Assembly (NCBI RefSeq): GCF_964355755.1
Contig: NC_092672.1
Location: 24,300,501 to 24,364,500 of the forward strand
Reading direction: 5' to 3'
Length of the DNA stretch: 64,000 nt
Source of the DNA: Antedon mediterranea
Lineage: Eukaryota > Echinodermata > Crinoidea > Comatulida > Antedonidae
Shown here: positions 52,764-64,000 of the stretch, one piece after another
How the letters are laid out: the number at the start of each line of letters is the position of its first letter
How positions within the stretch are numbered: position 1 is the stretch's first letter
Position numbers and translations under genes: made by a program
The notes under the pieces: generated by a model
The model's database searches: none
The model's input: only the letters and a program-made list of their open reading frames with translations
Told to the model about the DNA's origin: nothing

Positions 52764-53582
52764 TTTTTAGTCGCGTGGAAGCGACTCTATAGTTCACTAT
52801 GTCGGTCGGTTGGTCAGTCTGTCTGTCTCTCGGTCTGTCTGTCGGTCTGTCTGTCTGTCGGTCTGTCGGTCCGGTATCACTATGCGTTTTATCGCTTTCT
52901 GACCTTATCTTGATATCAGTTTAATCTAGCTAGGTCAATTTTTCACAGTATATTCCTTATGGCCAGGAATCAATGTGGTTATGTTTTCACGGTGCGCAAT
53001 AAAAAATTACGCGGTCTATGCACGATTTCACGAAATCACGTTTGTAATCATATCTTCACAACCATGAATCACAATTAAATAAAATTTGGTACTCATAAAT
53101 TTCAGGGCATAAATCATCATATGGCAATACAATTACGTGCGTAGCGCATGTAATGCATGCGTACGCGCGCTTAAAATTTTCAAAATTTATTTTCGATGAA
53201 ATAAGAGTACGTTTCAAGCAATTTTAAGCGTTTACAAAATTGCCATGAGTGCGCATATTTTTGCTCGCGCACTGCGCGTTAAATGTTATTGCGCACTCTT
53301 TTTGCCCGATTTCTGTTTTCTTGACTTACTTTTCAACTCGAAATTACGTTATACGAGCATGTCAAAAGTGACAGGCTACGCACGTGTAAATTAAAAAAAT
53401 ATAAATGTTTTTAAACATTTCAACATTTTTAAACATGTTCAGTAATTTCGGTCAGTATAGTTCACTATGTCGGTCGGTCGGTCTGTCTGTCTGTCGGTCG
53501 GTCGGTCGGTCGGTCTGTCGGTCTGTCTGTCGGTATCACTATGCATTGTAGCACGCGACTTAATGGCTGTTGGCCTTGTTTT
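52764..53582 (+). repeat. TCGGTCTG-rich dispersed repeat, copy 2
   Basis: It has the same opening (TTTTTAGTCGCGTGGAAGCG) and ending (AGCACGCGACTTAATGGC, GGCCTTGTTT) as 4416-5320, in the same orientation. A second TCGGTCTG microsatellite lies at about 53468-53535, just before the right end. The two copies share long near-identical tracts, for example around TATATTCCTTATG and AATACAATTACGTGCG. Confidence 0.8.
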
Positions 53583-54357
53583 AAATACATTTTATCTTGT
53601 ACATTAAAACTAGTATCCAGTTGTGATTGATTCTTGCTATACAGCTGCAATATCAACAATTTTTAGTGCTGGTTTTTCTATCTTAAACTTATATAAACCA
53701 CAATGTATTCTTGCTAGTAACAATACTCATAAACATAAAGTTATAAAAAGTACAAGAACATTGTTAACGATATTTTTTTGTAACAAATAAATTGATCTGG
53801 TAGGCTAACAAGCAAAACGGAAGTTTGATAAATGCAAGCATTCATTGTTCTGCTTTACACACCTTGAGAAAAATAATGCAATAACAAACCAGGGAGTTCA
53901 ACTCTCTGAACAAACGGTGATACTTCAAACTGGCGGTGCTTGTTCTCTCTTTAAGTTTTAAATAGCACAGTGTATTATTGCTCCAATATGAATAATATAA
54001 GGAAGTTATACAAAGTACAATAACAGGCGTCTCATTGTTACTGATCTCTTCTCCAATAAACAAATCTTTCTAGTACCGGTAAATCGGAAGTGTGGTAATT
54101 CTAAAATAACAAAATGAAACAAATTTATGCTCCAAATATTATTTGTTTTACAGCTTTATATAAGGCAGCTTTAAAAGTTCAATAATATTTACTGATTAAT
54201 TTTGTTTTATAAACACTAGTAATTCGCAGAAAAAGGCGCAGCTTAAAAGAAAAATGAAACAAGTTCTGATGAGTATAGGCCTATTGTTATACCGATAAGG
54301 AAGTACAGTAGATCTACAATAATAATAGTACTAAGAAAACATAACATCAATTACATT

Positions 54358-54640
54358 GCTTGTCTTCGTTCGGCTGATCAAAACCTACTACTTGTTCCTA
54401 GAATTAACACCAAATCTTATGGACAAAGGTTTTTTATGTTCTCTGTTGCTTCTCTTTGGAATTCTCTCCCTCGTCATTTTACTCATTCAACTTCTATTGC
54501 TATTTTTAAAAAAGAACTTAAAACGCATCTTTTTAACATCAAATATAAGCGCCTTTGATTTTTACTTCGGTTTAGTTGATTCTGGCGCTATACAAATACC
54601 TAAATTATTATTATTATTATAATATTATTATTATTGTTAT
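54358..54640 (+). mobile_element. CR1/L2-like non-LTR 3' end (truncated)
   Basis: The frame LRSADQNLLLVPRINTKSYG, then FFMFSVASLWNSLPRHF and IFKKELKTHLFNIKYK, ends at TGA 54556-54558. The 'R....LL.VPR..T..YG.R.F...A..LWN.LP' pattern is the C-terminal end of CR1/L2 RT proteins. The short 3' UTR has TGGCGCTATACAAATACC and ends in TTATTATTATTATT, the same arrangement as in the element at 1-2755. Only the last ~280 bp are present. Confidence 0.8.
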
Positions 54641-57600
54641 TATTATTATTACAGTTGATTGTACATTACAGTATCACATCGATTTGGCCCTGGTTGGAAA
54701 CTTTTATATTATGTACAATATTTAGGTTTTTTTTATTCATGCAAGTTTTTTTAGAGAGCCTCACAATGTTATGTTATGTCCGTTCATTTTTTTTTATTCA
54801 ATCGAAAACAAAAGGGAATTAGAATTTTGAAAGTGTGCAATAAGCAATTATGTCCGATTTTAACTTATATTTTTGATATTATTTTTTATTAGTGGTAGGC
54901 CTACTGTTCCACGCGTATATTTATATTATCAACCCATTGCCAAAAGTAACAGTGTACCAACAGATTTTAGGGCAGTTACAATTACGTCTAACGTTACCGT
55001 AAACGTTGAGAAAGATTGAATGTATCAAGACTCAAGGAAACATTTGTAATGTAGCCTAGATAAGAACCAATTTGCATCCAGAGCTCAACGATGCTGTTAA
55101 TTTTTTTCTCCATAATATTTACCAACGCCTTGATCCAAACAAAGTTATGTAAATGGTCTCTTTATCGATTTCCCCAGTGCATTTAACACTATTTTACCTC
55201 ATATTTTAATTGAGAATGCGTCAATAATGTCAGTACCCATTGTAGTATATTGTAGGAGATTGTTAATAGACAACATTTCCGGTATAGAATAGGATAGAAA
55301 TTTACGCGAAAATATCTTTCAGAACAATTATTCATTGTTGCAAATATTTACGCCTCCATTCTATATATTATTATCCAACGATAATATATACTTTACAATT
55401 TAATTCTGAATGTAAATGTTGTTAATGGATGGCTATACTTGTCTGTGTTATTATTCATACATCTAGATTCGTGGTTGACTTTTTAATAGGTTTGACAATG
55501 CTATACAATTCATTTCATAATTCATCATTTTCGTCGATTTTAGCTTGTAATTTGTATTAATTAAACAATTTCATACATTCACAATTCTTGAAGATGAACA
55601 GGCAAAAAATTTACTTTGTATCTGTTACTGTACAATATTATTTTCAGATGTTTCCTTTATAAACCTCACTTCCTGAACAAGACCATTAAGTTTACAATTA
55701 TGAACTATTTCTAATAAGGAAGTTCATCTTAAATGTGTTGAATTGGTGCGCGTGCAGGATAGGCATTTGTATCCTGTCTCAAGGTTGTCAGGTCAGGTTT
55801 TGTTCCATGTAAGTTTACAGTTGCTGCTACCATCGCGTCAAAGGGCGCGTTTATACAACAAGCATTACACGCATATTCTACACGCCTACGAGAAGTGTGT
55901 TGTATAACAACAAAGGTTGTGTTTATGAACATTTAAAGTATCTGGATATGCCAGAGGTCTCTCCTGACAAGGCTAAATCAAAATTCTCCCTACCGTTTAC
56001 AGACTTCTAGTTATCCGGCTACTCATGGCCTTATTTTCAGCCTGATTTGCGTGATTATCTCATAAAATACATTGTTTAATCCAGCAAGGTCGCCTTCAAC
56101 TTCCCTGAGGACAAGCCAACCCTCCAAATTTGCCGGGCTGAGGTTGGTCCGGATAACACAGGTGGTAGTACTAAAAAAAGTCATTAAGGGTCGTTAAGGC
56201 ATGATTAATGACCCCAAAAGATGACAAGTTATCCGGATACTTGCTGTTTGTAAACGGGCCCATAGAGATTCCGTGTAATGAGATTTTAATTGCAAAAAAG
56301 GCTACTTGGCTGAATCCTAAAATTTGGTGGATTCCCGGTCGCCGTTACCGTGTTGGAAGTGTCCTCAGGGTATATTTTGACCTCTCGTTAAAACAGGTCG
56401 TAATATCAATCATGTCATGCGACGTTGCTAACAAGATTGGGCCCATTTATTGCTGCTTCGCTGCCAGCAATCATCCTCGTACCACGTCTTACGCCTAGCC
56501 ATAAATCAGCATTAAATAAGCCAGTGGGTAAATCTTTATGGAATTCATTCAAAAGGAAAGCAATATGCTTAACATTGAATGTGAAAGATATAACAATAAA
56601 GAAACAAGTATAGAAAAATGGGTAGCTTTAAGAAATACTATTATGTTAATATAAATTCTAATTTGCTCGATTATCAGAAAAGGAATTCACTGTGATACGA
56701 GTTACAGGTGGTGCTGATCTGATTTAATTCGTTTTATCTTGTATATAAAATACATTGTATAATCCGGGTTGTAAAATTAAAACAAACAATTGAAAATCTC
56801 ACAAAATCTTTATGTGTAAAATATTTTAAAACGAAGAACATTAATGAAAATAGGAGGCAATACGGAATTCATAAATGTAAAAATGTTACTGATGAATTGT
56901 AACGACATTGGGAATTAACAAATGTGTTAAATAATATGATTTTATGTAATGACATGAGATAATATAATGAATGTGGATAAAAGTGGTGTTTGCGCCACAA
57001 AAGAGAAAAAAAAAGCTATCGAGGGAATGGTGGGTACGAAATCCATGATAATTTAGTTACTTATCTAAAATAAATTCGACGGGAACCTGATTTTACAAGA
57101 GGACCTCTTATATGAGTTTGTGAGGACTCCGTTTATAGAGGACATCTTAATATCTGTCATGTTCTAAAGACTCCTTAATATCAGTTCAAATTGATCAGTT
57201 CTTTTCTAATGAAGAATCTGGGCAATTTACAATCAAGCAACAACACCACATAATTCTACGTGAATTCTGCTGTACGTGAGCTAGCCTTAATAATACCGCC
57301 TGATTACGGTATATAGGCCTACAGTATTAGCTTCAGAATAAATGACGACGCATTCTACAGATATTAAAACAAAATGAAAATATTAAATTGGCTTCGTCGA
57401 AATGTTGTACCTTGATAGACAGACCCCCAAGCAGACAGCCCACATTCTGTACAGACAATCTGCACTGCAGCACAATCTATTGGTTTTAACTGTACACGCG
57501 GTGATTCAACTAAAAGTAGTAAAAACATTTTGGCACACAAGGCGTATCATATAATTTGCGGACCATGACCGAAGCACTTCCGCTTCGATCTATTCGACGA

Positions 57601-58201
57601 AAATCAAAAAAGGATAACTATTTTCTGCTTTATATTTAATTTAATGTAATAGCTTGATCTAATAACAGGCGTAACAACACAGAATACATATTGTAGTTTA
57701 ATACTGGCTTAAATATGTTTGTTTTATATAAACTGTATTTTACAAAATTACAATAGAACTTCATTTTGCAATAGTACCTAATTTGGCGCCTTAGACGCCA
57801 AATTAAGTGCGGTACCTCATTTGGCAGTGGTACCTCATTTGGCGTGACAGGGCCAACTCGTAGTGGTAGTAGGCCTCTATCATTTCCCACTCCAAACAGA
57901 AGAAAAAATAACATCGCAAAAATGGCATCTTCTTCCATAGTGTATAGATGAAACAATGAAACCCTTAAAATAACTTTTATTAAATGAACCGAGAACAAAA
58001 TTAACACAATGCAAACGTGAACGAATACAATAATGAAAATGGTAAAAACCGCGCGAATACATCGGACAGCGAGGAGGCGACGAAGATTGTTGACAACTCC
58101 GCCAATTCAAGCGATCAGCGATTTGACCCTTTATCCTAGCATGCACTGCGTGTTGATGAAACTTCCGGTACAACACGGTATCGTGATTTCTAGTACAACA
58201 T
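54641..58201. other. Mostly non-coding stretch
   Basis: No gene was supported. A segment at 55760-55850 (TATCCTGTCTCAAGGTTGTC, ATGTAAGTTTACAGTTGCTG) is a diverged copy of the 82-bp unit repeated at 60.46-60.8 kb. Around 57780-57850 short words ATTTGGCG/CGCCAAAT form a small hairpin. The rest is AT-rich without recognised features. Confidence 0.4.
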
Positions 58202-60355
58202 CAGTGGGAAAGCCACTTCGCGTTTTGACCGTTAAATCGTGTAAAATCGACTTACTTCCGCATTGACGATTTTGAAGCGCCACCTATCGTTAAAAACTGA
58301 AACCACGATTTTTCGTCGCCTAGCAAATAAGTGCTGTTTTATTTTAAGCTCTCATGAATATTTAAGAACCGCCCAACATTACCTATTATGGTAAAAGCAT
58401 TTCCTAATAAGTATAATTGAATAACCAATCGGTTTCCTTCAAAGAAACCGAAGCTAATACAATACATTCGGCCACTGAAGTCGGGACTCGTGAAATTTAT
58501 AAATGTGGTACGATTTGACTACTGTTTTGTTGTCCATTTTCTGAATAGTCGGAGGTGCATCCCAACAAATTAAAAAAATTATAATCAATTGTTTTATCAA
58601 GAATAATATTAGTTTAATCGAGTATGATATATTTCTATCCTGTTCAAAATGTGTTGGTGTATTCTCAGGCCTCGAAAGGTAGGTACATTTTCTAGCTGTG
58701 AGCGTGGTTTCGGCAACGCGAGACACGTGTGTCAGTATAGGCGATAGCGAGACGTGTGTTGTACTGTGTTGATGCTGATCCGATAGTCGTTAAGTTGTAC
58801 TGGTTACGAGTATCATTGGTCCTGGCCGGCCTAGCCTGGTGATCTGATCCCCCCAAAAAATACTTTTTTTCAATGAGTATTAATTTTATTTTTCATTTAT
58901 TATTTGATTTATTAGGCTCAATAGATGCCTAGCTAGGCTACTAGTTAGTAGGCCTAGATTATATAAATAATAATAGTAAATACTGTAATATTAATTAATA
59001 AAATACAGCTTCCATTTGCCTTACTTTTATGTCATCATATAATATTATAATTATATATACAACCAGATATTAACATTTTTTTTAAATAATATTTATTATT
59101 TTTTCTGACACTTTCAGGAAGCGTTGATGATGCAGAGTTCTTTGTCTTTGTGACTTCAAACTGAGAGTGAAGTGGATAAAAAGATGACACCGGTACCTAC
59201 CGACATTGTCATATACCCAAACTATAATTTAATTATTTAAAACAAAATGTTGAATTACAAATATGTATGTTGCAGAGGATTTAGATGAATTACAATACAA
59301 ATATTTATGTTGAATGCAAACCTACTACACTATACTCTGTAAATTATGTTATTGTCATGTGGTAGACCTTAAAAATTGAATATTTATTGTATGTTAGGCC
59401 TATTTTATATTTTATTAATACTGTATTAATAATAATACTATTAATCTATATTATACAGTACTAGTTTGTACATTTTTTTACCCCAAAAAAATGAATAAAT
59501 AATTTGTTATTCAATCTAATTGCTTGTTTGTTCATCAATAACAAAACAATTGTAAGCAAGTATATAACAGTTCTTGTTAGCCGCTTATTTCAGGTCATAT
59601 TATTAATATTAGCTAGGCCCGACGCGCCCGATCACAACGTCACTAAGTGACTTTCCGCCCCTGGAACAATCGCTCGCTAATAGGGCTAGGCCTCGGACTC
59701 GTATAAAAGCTATTATAATAGTTATGATAAATATTCCTCAACTAAAATGTATACTGTGATAAATAAACAAGTAAATAATATACGTTGTATTGGAATGTAT
59801 TTATTTATATGAATTCTTATACGCGGACAATTATAAACATCGCGTATATCGTTCGCTATAAATAAATTCATAAACACGATGACGATGTGTTTACAAAATG
59901 GCGGTTTCGCTAGTTTTCGATGGAACAAATAGTGGTACCTTTAGTTTGAATAGTCGGAGCTGCATCCCAACCACCGAATTTTGTATCTTAATATCGTATT
60001 CTGTAGATTATTAATTTTTCTAACAGGGATTTTAAATTCAGGACTGTTCAATTTTTCTAAATATTTTATTTTAACGATTTTCTAGGGTACAATTTCGGAA
60101 AAAAGACATTGGTTGATTTTGCCGTTAAATTACAGATTATCGTTTTGTTCAAATACATTTAATTTTACATAACAATATATTAAAACCATTTATGAATTTA
60201 TTTCACTAACAATATTTTTCCGATAACCAGCTAAATTTACAAATATTGTGTTTTTCCAATACCCTAAAATTTAGCAATTTTGAACTAAATTAGAAAAGTA
60301 GGGCGCCCTCTCCGAGTCGAAATTTGACACGATTTGTCGACTGGCTGTCCCACTG
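58202..60355 (-). mobile_element. Non-autonomous DNA transposon, copy B (uninterrupted)
   Basis: It starts CAGTGGGAAAGCCACTTCGC at 58202 and ends GACTGGCTGTCCCACTG at 60355. ACAT is present directly on both sides, a 4-bp target duplication. Read on the minus strand it matches copy A (17882-23180) over its whole length with a few percent differences by eye, without the two nested inserts. Both copies carry the word TGGGATGCASCTCCGACTAT twice, about 1.4 kb apart in the uninterrupted element. No transposase. Confidence 0.88.
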
Positions 60356-60459
60356 ACATGCAGCAAACGTTAAGGTGGGTTGACCTCGGTCCAACAACAC
60401 GCTAAAAATTAAAGCCATGTTCAAATTGAGGGTGTTGTATAAACACGACCTTCAAGTCA

Positions 60460-60810
60460 GAGGCTATTAGCGGATATTATCCTGTCTCAAGATTGTTCAA
60501 GTCAAGTTTAGTTCTATGTAAGTTTACAGTTGCTGCTACCATCGCGTTATTAGTGGATATTATCCTGTCTCAAGATTGTTCAAGTCAAGTTTAGTTCTAT
60601 GTAAGTTTACAGTTGCTGCTACCATCGCGTTATTAGTGGATATTATCCTGTCTCAAGATTGTTCAAGTCAAGTTTAGGCCTAGTTCTATGGATTGTAAGT
60701 TTACAGTTGCTGCTACCATCTCGTCCAAGTCAGAGGTTATTAGCGGATATTATCCTGTCTCAAGATTGTTCAAGTCAAGTTTAGTTCTATGTAAGTTTAC
60801 AGTGTTATTC
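60460..60810 (+). repeat. 82-83-bp tandem repeat, four copies
   Basis: TTATTAGTGGATATTATCCT, then GTCTCAAGATTGTTCAAGTC and ACAGTTGCTGCTACCATCGC, recurs near 60465, 60547, 60630 and 60737. The last interval is longer because of inserted GGCCT and GATTG words. It relates to a single copy at 55760-55850. Confidence 0.88.
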
Positions 60811-61357
60811 AAGTTTACAAACGCTACCCAGGCTACTTTCAAATACAATTATTTGGATTTAATCGTTTTACTTTATAGTGATTTTATGTTCAATTGGTTA
60901 GCAGATAAAAGGTATGTTATTTCTACATTATATTACTCTATATGTTTAGAACGAGATTATTCACACTTCTACTAGTTCATTCGGCGTGAGTAGCAACAAA
61001 TTGACGACAATCATCACCCCTAAGTTGAAACATTGAATCAAATATCAACAAAATATACAATTGTGTTTATTTGCATGGTATCGCACACGTCATTGTCTTA
61101 CAACAATTAAATAATTTTAGGGTGGGACAGTACCTAATTATAACATTCGTATCGAGCAACCGACCAGTGATTTAGTATTATAGGTCGTAACAGCCGTCCC
61201 AACCGATCTTAGTCAGTTATAAACATTTGAAAATAATTGAAAATCTAAACTTATACAATGTACCACAAATAACATTTTGTTGCCATAGGCCTAATTACAA
61301 GAACAGTTTTAATATTCCAATAACGGGGCCACCAGGACGAGAAAGCTTGACTGACAC
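60811..61357. other. Non-coding stretch, nothing recognised
   Basis: No gene or repeat identified. Confidence 0.4.
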
Positions 61358-61570
61358 TTATTAAGCATGTGAGAATATTGTATGAATAAATATTGCAATA
61401 GAACTATACTGTATGTATGCATCTACGGTGTCTCTTATTAAGCATGTGTGAATATTGTATGAATAAATATTGCAATAGAACTATACTGTATGTATGTATG
61501 CATCTACGGTGTCTCTTATTAAGCATGTGTGAATCTTTTATGAATAAATATTACAATAGAACTAGTAGTA
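61358..61570 (+). repeat. 76-81-bp tandem repeat, nearly three copies
   Basis: CTTATTAAGCATGTGTGAAT with TGAATAAATATTGCAATAGA recurs at 61358, 61434 and 61515. The spacing varies because of extra TATG units in a TGTATGTATG run. Confidence 0.88.
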
Positions 61571-61639
61571 CTAGTATTAGTCCAGTAAAGATAAGTCAAA
61601 AATAGGGTGAACCTAGAACAAATTGCAACAGAATTTTTT

Positions 61640-64000
61640 TTTGTTTTGTCTGGTAAATATGGTTCAAATGAATATCATATCCAAAGTTTACCAAAATCGG
61701 ACATCGGGAAGTGGGTTAATTAGCATAAATTCAAAATGGCCGCCATTTGCTAATTTTGAAGCCTCATATCTCTCTAACGGTTGGATTTAGACCACCTAAG
61801 TGCATTACGAGTAGATATAAATGTGATATTAAACATTCTAATTAGCATATTTAAATTTCCATATGACGTACTTATGACGTAATATGGTAGTTGTGACGTC
61901 ATATATTATGTTATAAACTGTTTAAATGACATTATACTATTCGAACAATTTAGGGACTGCAAGAAAACATGTTTCTTGACATTCTCCTTGTTAAAATGAA
62001 CATTATTTCCAAAGTTTACCAAAATCGGACGTCAGGAAGTGGGTTAATTAGCATACATTCAAAATGGCCGCTATTTATCATACCATTTTGAAGCTCCATA
62101 TCTCCTTAACGCCTGGTTTTAGACCACCTAAGTGCATTGAGAGTAGATATAAATGTGATATTAAACTTTATAATTAGCATATAATTGCCATATAACGTAC
62201 CTATGATGTCATATCTCAATTGGCATTATTCTAAGGGGAAATAGTAGAACATTTACCACATCAAGGTTAAGATCATGGGTATCAGAAGTTATTCGGCCAC
62301 CCTTCACAACATGCAATAGAACATTCCAGTTAATTTTCTGCAACTGCAACTTTTTATAACTGCATATATATCTCATATATCTCATATATATTTAAAAAAA
62401 TAGGATTCTTAATTAAGTAATGAGTCTGGGATTTAATAATTCGACCCCATCCTAAATATGGAGTTGGATCACAGTAAGTTTCCAATCCAAAGTACATACA
62501 TAGAAAATGTAATGTTGGCGCCGTCAAAATACTTCCACCATACATGTAGGCACAGCAAGTCTACTTCATTGGCTTTTCTGATGTCTTTTTAAATTTTGGA
62601 CCAAACAGTTCTTGCTTAGAATAGAATGCATCCCCCTGTTTCTTTGCAAGTGCAGAGCATTACAAAGATGTTGCAAATTTGCTCCTTAAGATGTTTTCTT
62701 TAAGTACCAATTATTCCACTATTTTTTGCTTCTTCTGTCTTAAAACGCAATCGCTTTTTTTAATTATGGCAAAGTAAGATATTTAATAGATCCCCATCTG
62801 CATTCAAAGTTTCTATTCCATTTTTCTGACATTTTTTGTCAAGGAAGTTGAATACTGTCTTGTCGAAAAATAAAATACTGTAATTAGTAGTGGCAAGTTT
62901 GAAAATTACTGTATTACCTTAACAACCCCTTTTTGGATTCCGTTGATGTGTATCTTTTAACTGATGGTTCTCATCTCATCTAGTTAACACTAGGATGAAG
63001 TGTCCTTGTTATATGCTCATTGAATCTTGGAAACAGCATTCAAAAGATAAACATTATATAAAACATCATAAAAAGTTGTTGTCTCATAAATGATCGACAC
63101 CAAACAGATGCAATGAAATAGCAAATTTGAAAGAGCAGAATGGAGATGCTGACTATACAGAAAACTACAGTATGACATTTATCATTTTCATTTCAATTGA
63201 GATGAGTTTGTGGGAATGATGGGTTTGAATAGCCTGACCCACAATCAATCGCCTCATTACAATATTTTTTTTATTCCATTACCAATTTAAAGAGATAAAG
63301 TTCTAAAAGATGTAGTTTTAGAAAACACAAAACAAGATGTGCGCTTGAGTACAAATCAGTTTCGGAAATACAGTTTAAGATCACTTTTCATACGGTTCTG
63401 TAGAATATCTATTTTCATAAGATTTTGTAAATGGAAACTTAATGATAAATTTCAATGGTTTTTACATGTATATCTACTCGTAATGCACATAGGCTGTCTA
63501 AACCCAACCGCTAAGGAGATACAGGGCTTCAAAATGGTATTTTGAATTTATGTTAATTGACCCTCTTGAAGTCTGATTTTGGTGAACTTAGGATATCATG
63601 TTCATTTCAACAGGAAATTGTTAGAAAATTGTTTTCCTGCAGTTTCTACATTTTTTAGCATGGGATAATGCCATTTAAGCAGTTATAACATAATAATATG
63701 ACGTCACAACTACCTTATGATGTCATATTTACGTCATATGGTAATTTAAATGTGCTAATTGGGAAGTTTAATGTCACATTTATATCTACTCGCAATGCAC
63801 TTTGGTGGTCTAAAACCACCATTAAGGAGATATAGGGCTTCAAAATGATATAGTAAATAGCGACCATTTTTAATTTATGCTAATTAACACACTTCCTGAG
63901 GTCCGATTTTGGTAAACTTTGGAAATTATGTTCATTTCAACAAGGAGAATGTTAGGAAACTTGTTTTTCTGCAGTTTCTAAATTGTTCGCGTAGTATAAT
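61640..64000. mobile_element. Large inverted-repeat element, cut by the window end
   Basis: The left arm holds two direct ~328-bp units, starting CCAAAGTTTACCAAAATCGG at 61681 and 62009. Each contains TTAATTAGCATA, AAAATGGCCGCC, AGACCACCTAAGTGCATT and TAGATATAAATGTGATATTA. The right arm (about 63380-64000) carries the same words inverted, also in two units (GGTAAACTTTGG near 63911, GGTGAACTTAGG near 63581). The central ~1.1 kb (62270-63380) is unrelated and shows no gene. The right end lies beyond the window. Confidence 0.75.

Noticed and set aside
53465-53659. Minus-strand ORF ending in PTDRPTDRPTDR
   Set aside because: It is a translation of the TCGGTCTG/TCGGTCGG microsatellite.
57780-57850. 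ATTTGGCGCC...GACGCCAAAT hairpin as an E2F-like regulatory cluster
   Set aside because: There is no gene nearby to regulate and the words are part of a short inverted repeat; evidence is too thin.

Overview
This is animal nuclear DNA, not prokaryotic. It has split exons with GT/AG borders, AT-rich introns, two tRNA-Val copies, minisatellites and many transposon remains. Scattered TAGGCCTA-type words, the CR1/L2-like, Penelope-like and Ty3/gypsy elements, and a ROC-COR gene of a kind expanded in marine invertebrates suggest a marine invertebrate deuterostome, most likely an echinoderm. The species assignment is inference.

The main host gene is on the plus strand, 5924-31556. It is a ROCO (ROC-COR) GTPase gene in at least 12 exons whose reading frames join without a break. 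The product has the second half of a Ras-like ROC domain, a complete-looking COR domain, a Cys-rich linker, a death-effector-like helical region and a C-terminal transmembrane helix. The P-loop exon is not in the window. The COR domain is split by an 18.4-kb intron (8728-27101) packed with repeats. A separate death-domain exon (32433-32684) follows the stop codon; its last helix is repeated in four 86-bp copies.

Layout: 1-2755, a frameshifted CR1/L2-like non-LTR element. 3975-5320, a non-LTR tail and a TCGGTCTG-rich repeat. 5924-8727, ROCO exons 1-5. 8728-27101, the giant intron, holding a foldback element, a reverse transcriptase tail, two tRNA-Val copies in duplicated flanks, a broken THAP-domain gene, a nested transposon nest (17882-23180), a small acidic ORF on the minus strand and another non-LTR tail. 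27102-31556, ROCO exons 6-12. 32433-33930, the death-domain exon, its minisatellite and a possible last exon. 34658-36917, a 78-bp satellite split by a Helitron-like insert. 37857-38597 (minus), a gene for a charged 17-residue-repeat protein with a hydrophobic C-terminus; a perfect 32-bp palindrome covers its stop codon, and a 61-bp satellite lies against its start. 41031-48712, a very young Ty3/gypsy retrotransposon with an 1100-bp transposon in its 5' LTR. 49.9-51.6 kb, two minisatellites. 52764-53580, a second TCGGTCTG repeat. 54358-54640, a CR1/L2-like 3' end. 58202-60355, an uninterrupted copy of the transposon that is nested at 17.9-23.2 kb. 60.46-61.57 kb, short tandem repeats. 61.6 kb to the end, a large inverted-repeat element.

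The two copies of the 2.15-kb transposon, compared with each other, give exact insertion points and target-site duplications for the elements nested in copy A: a head-to-head Penelope-like dimer and a hAT-like element. The two LTRs do the same for the insertion in the 5' LTR. The order of insertions can therefore be read directly from the window.
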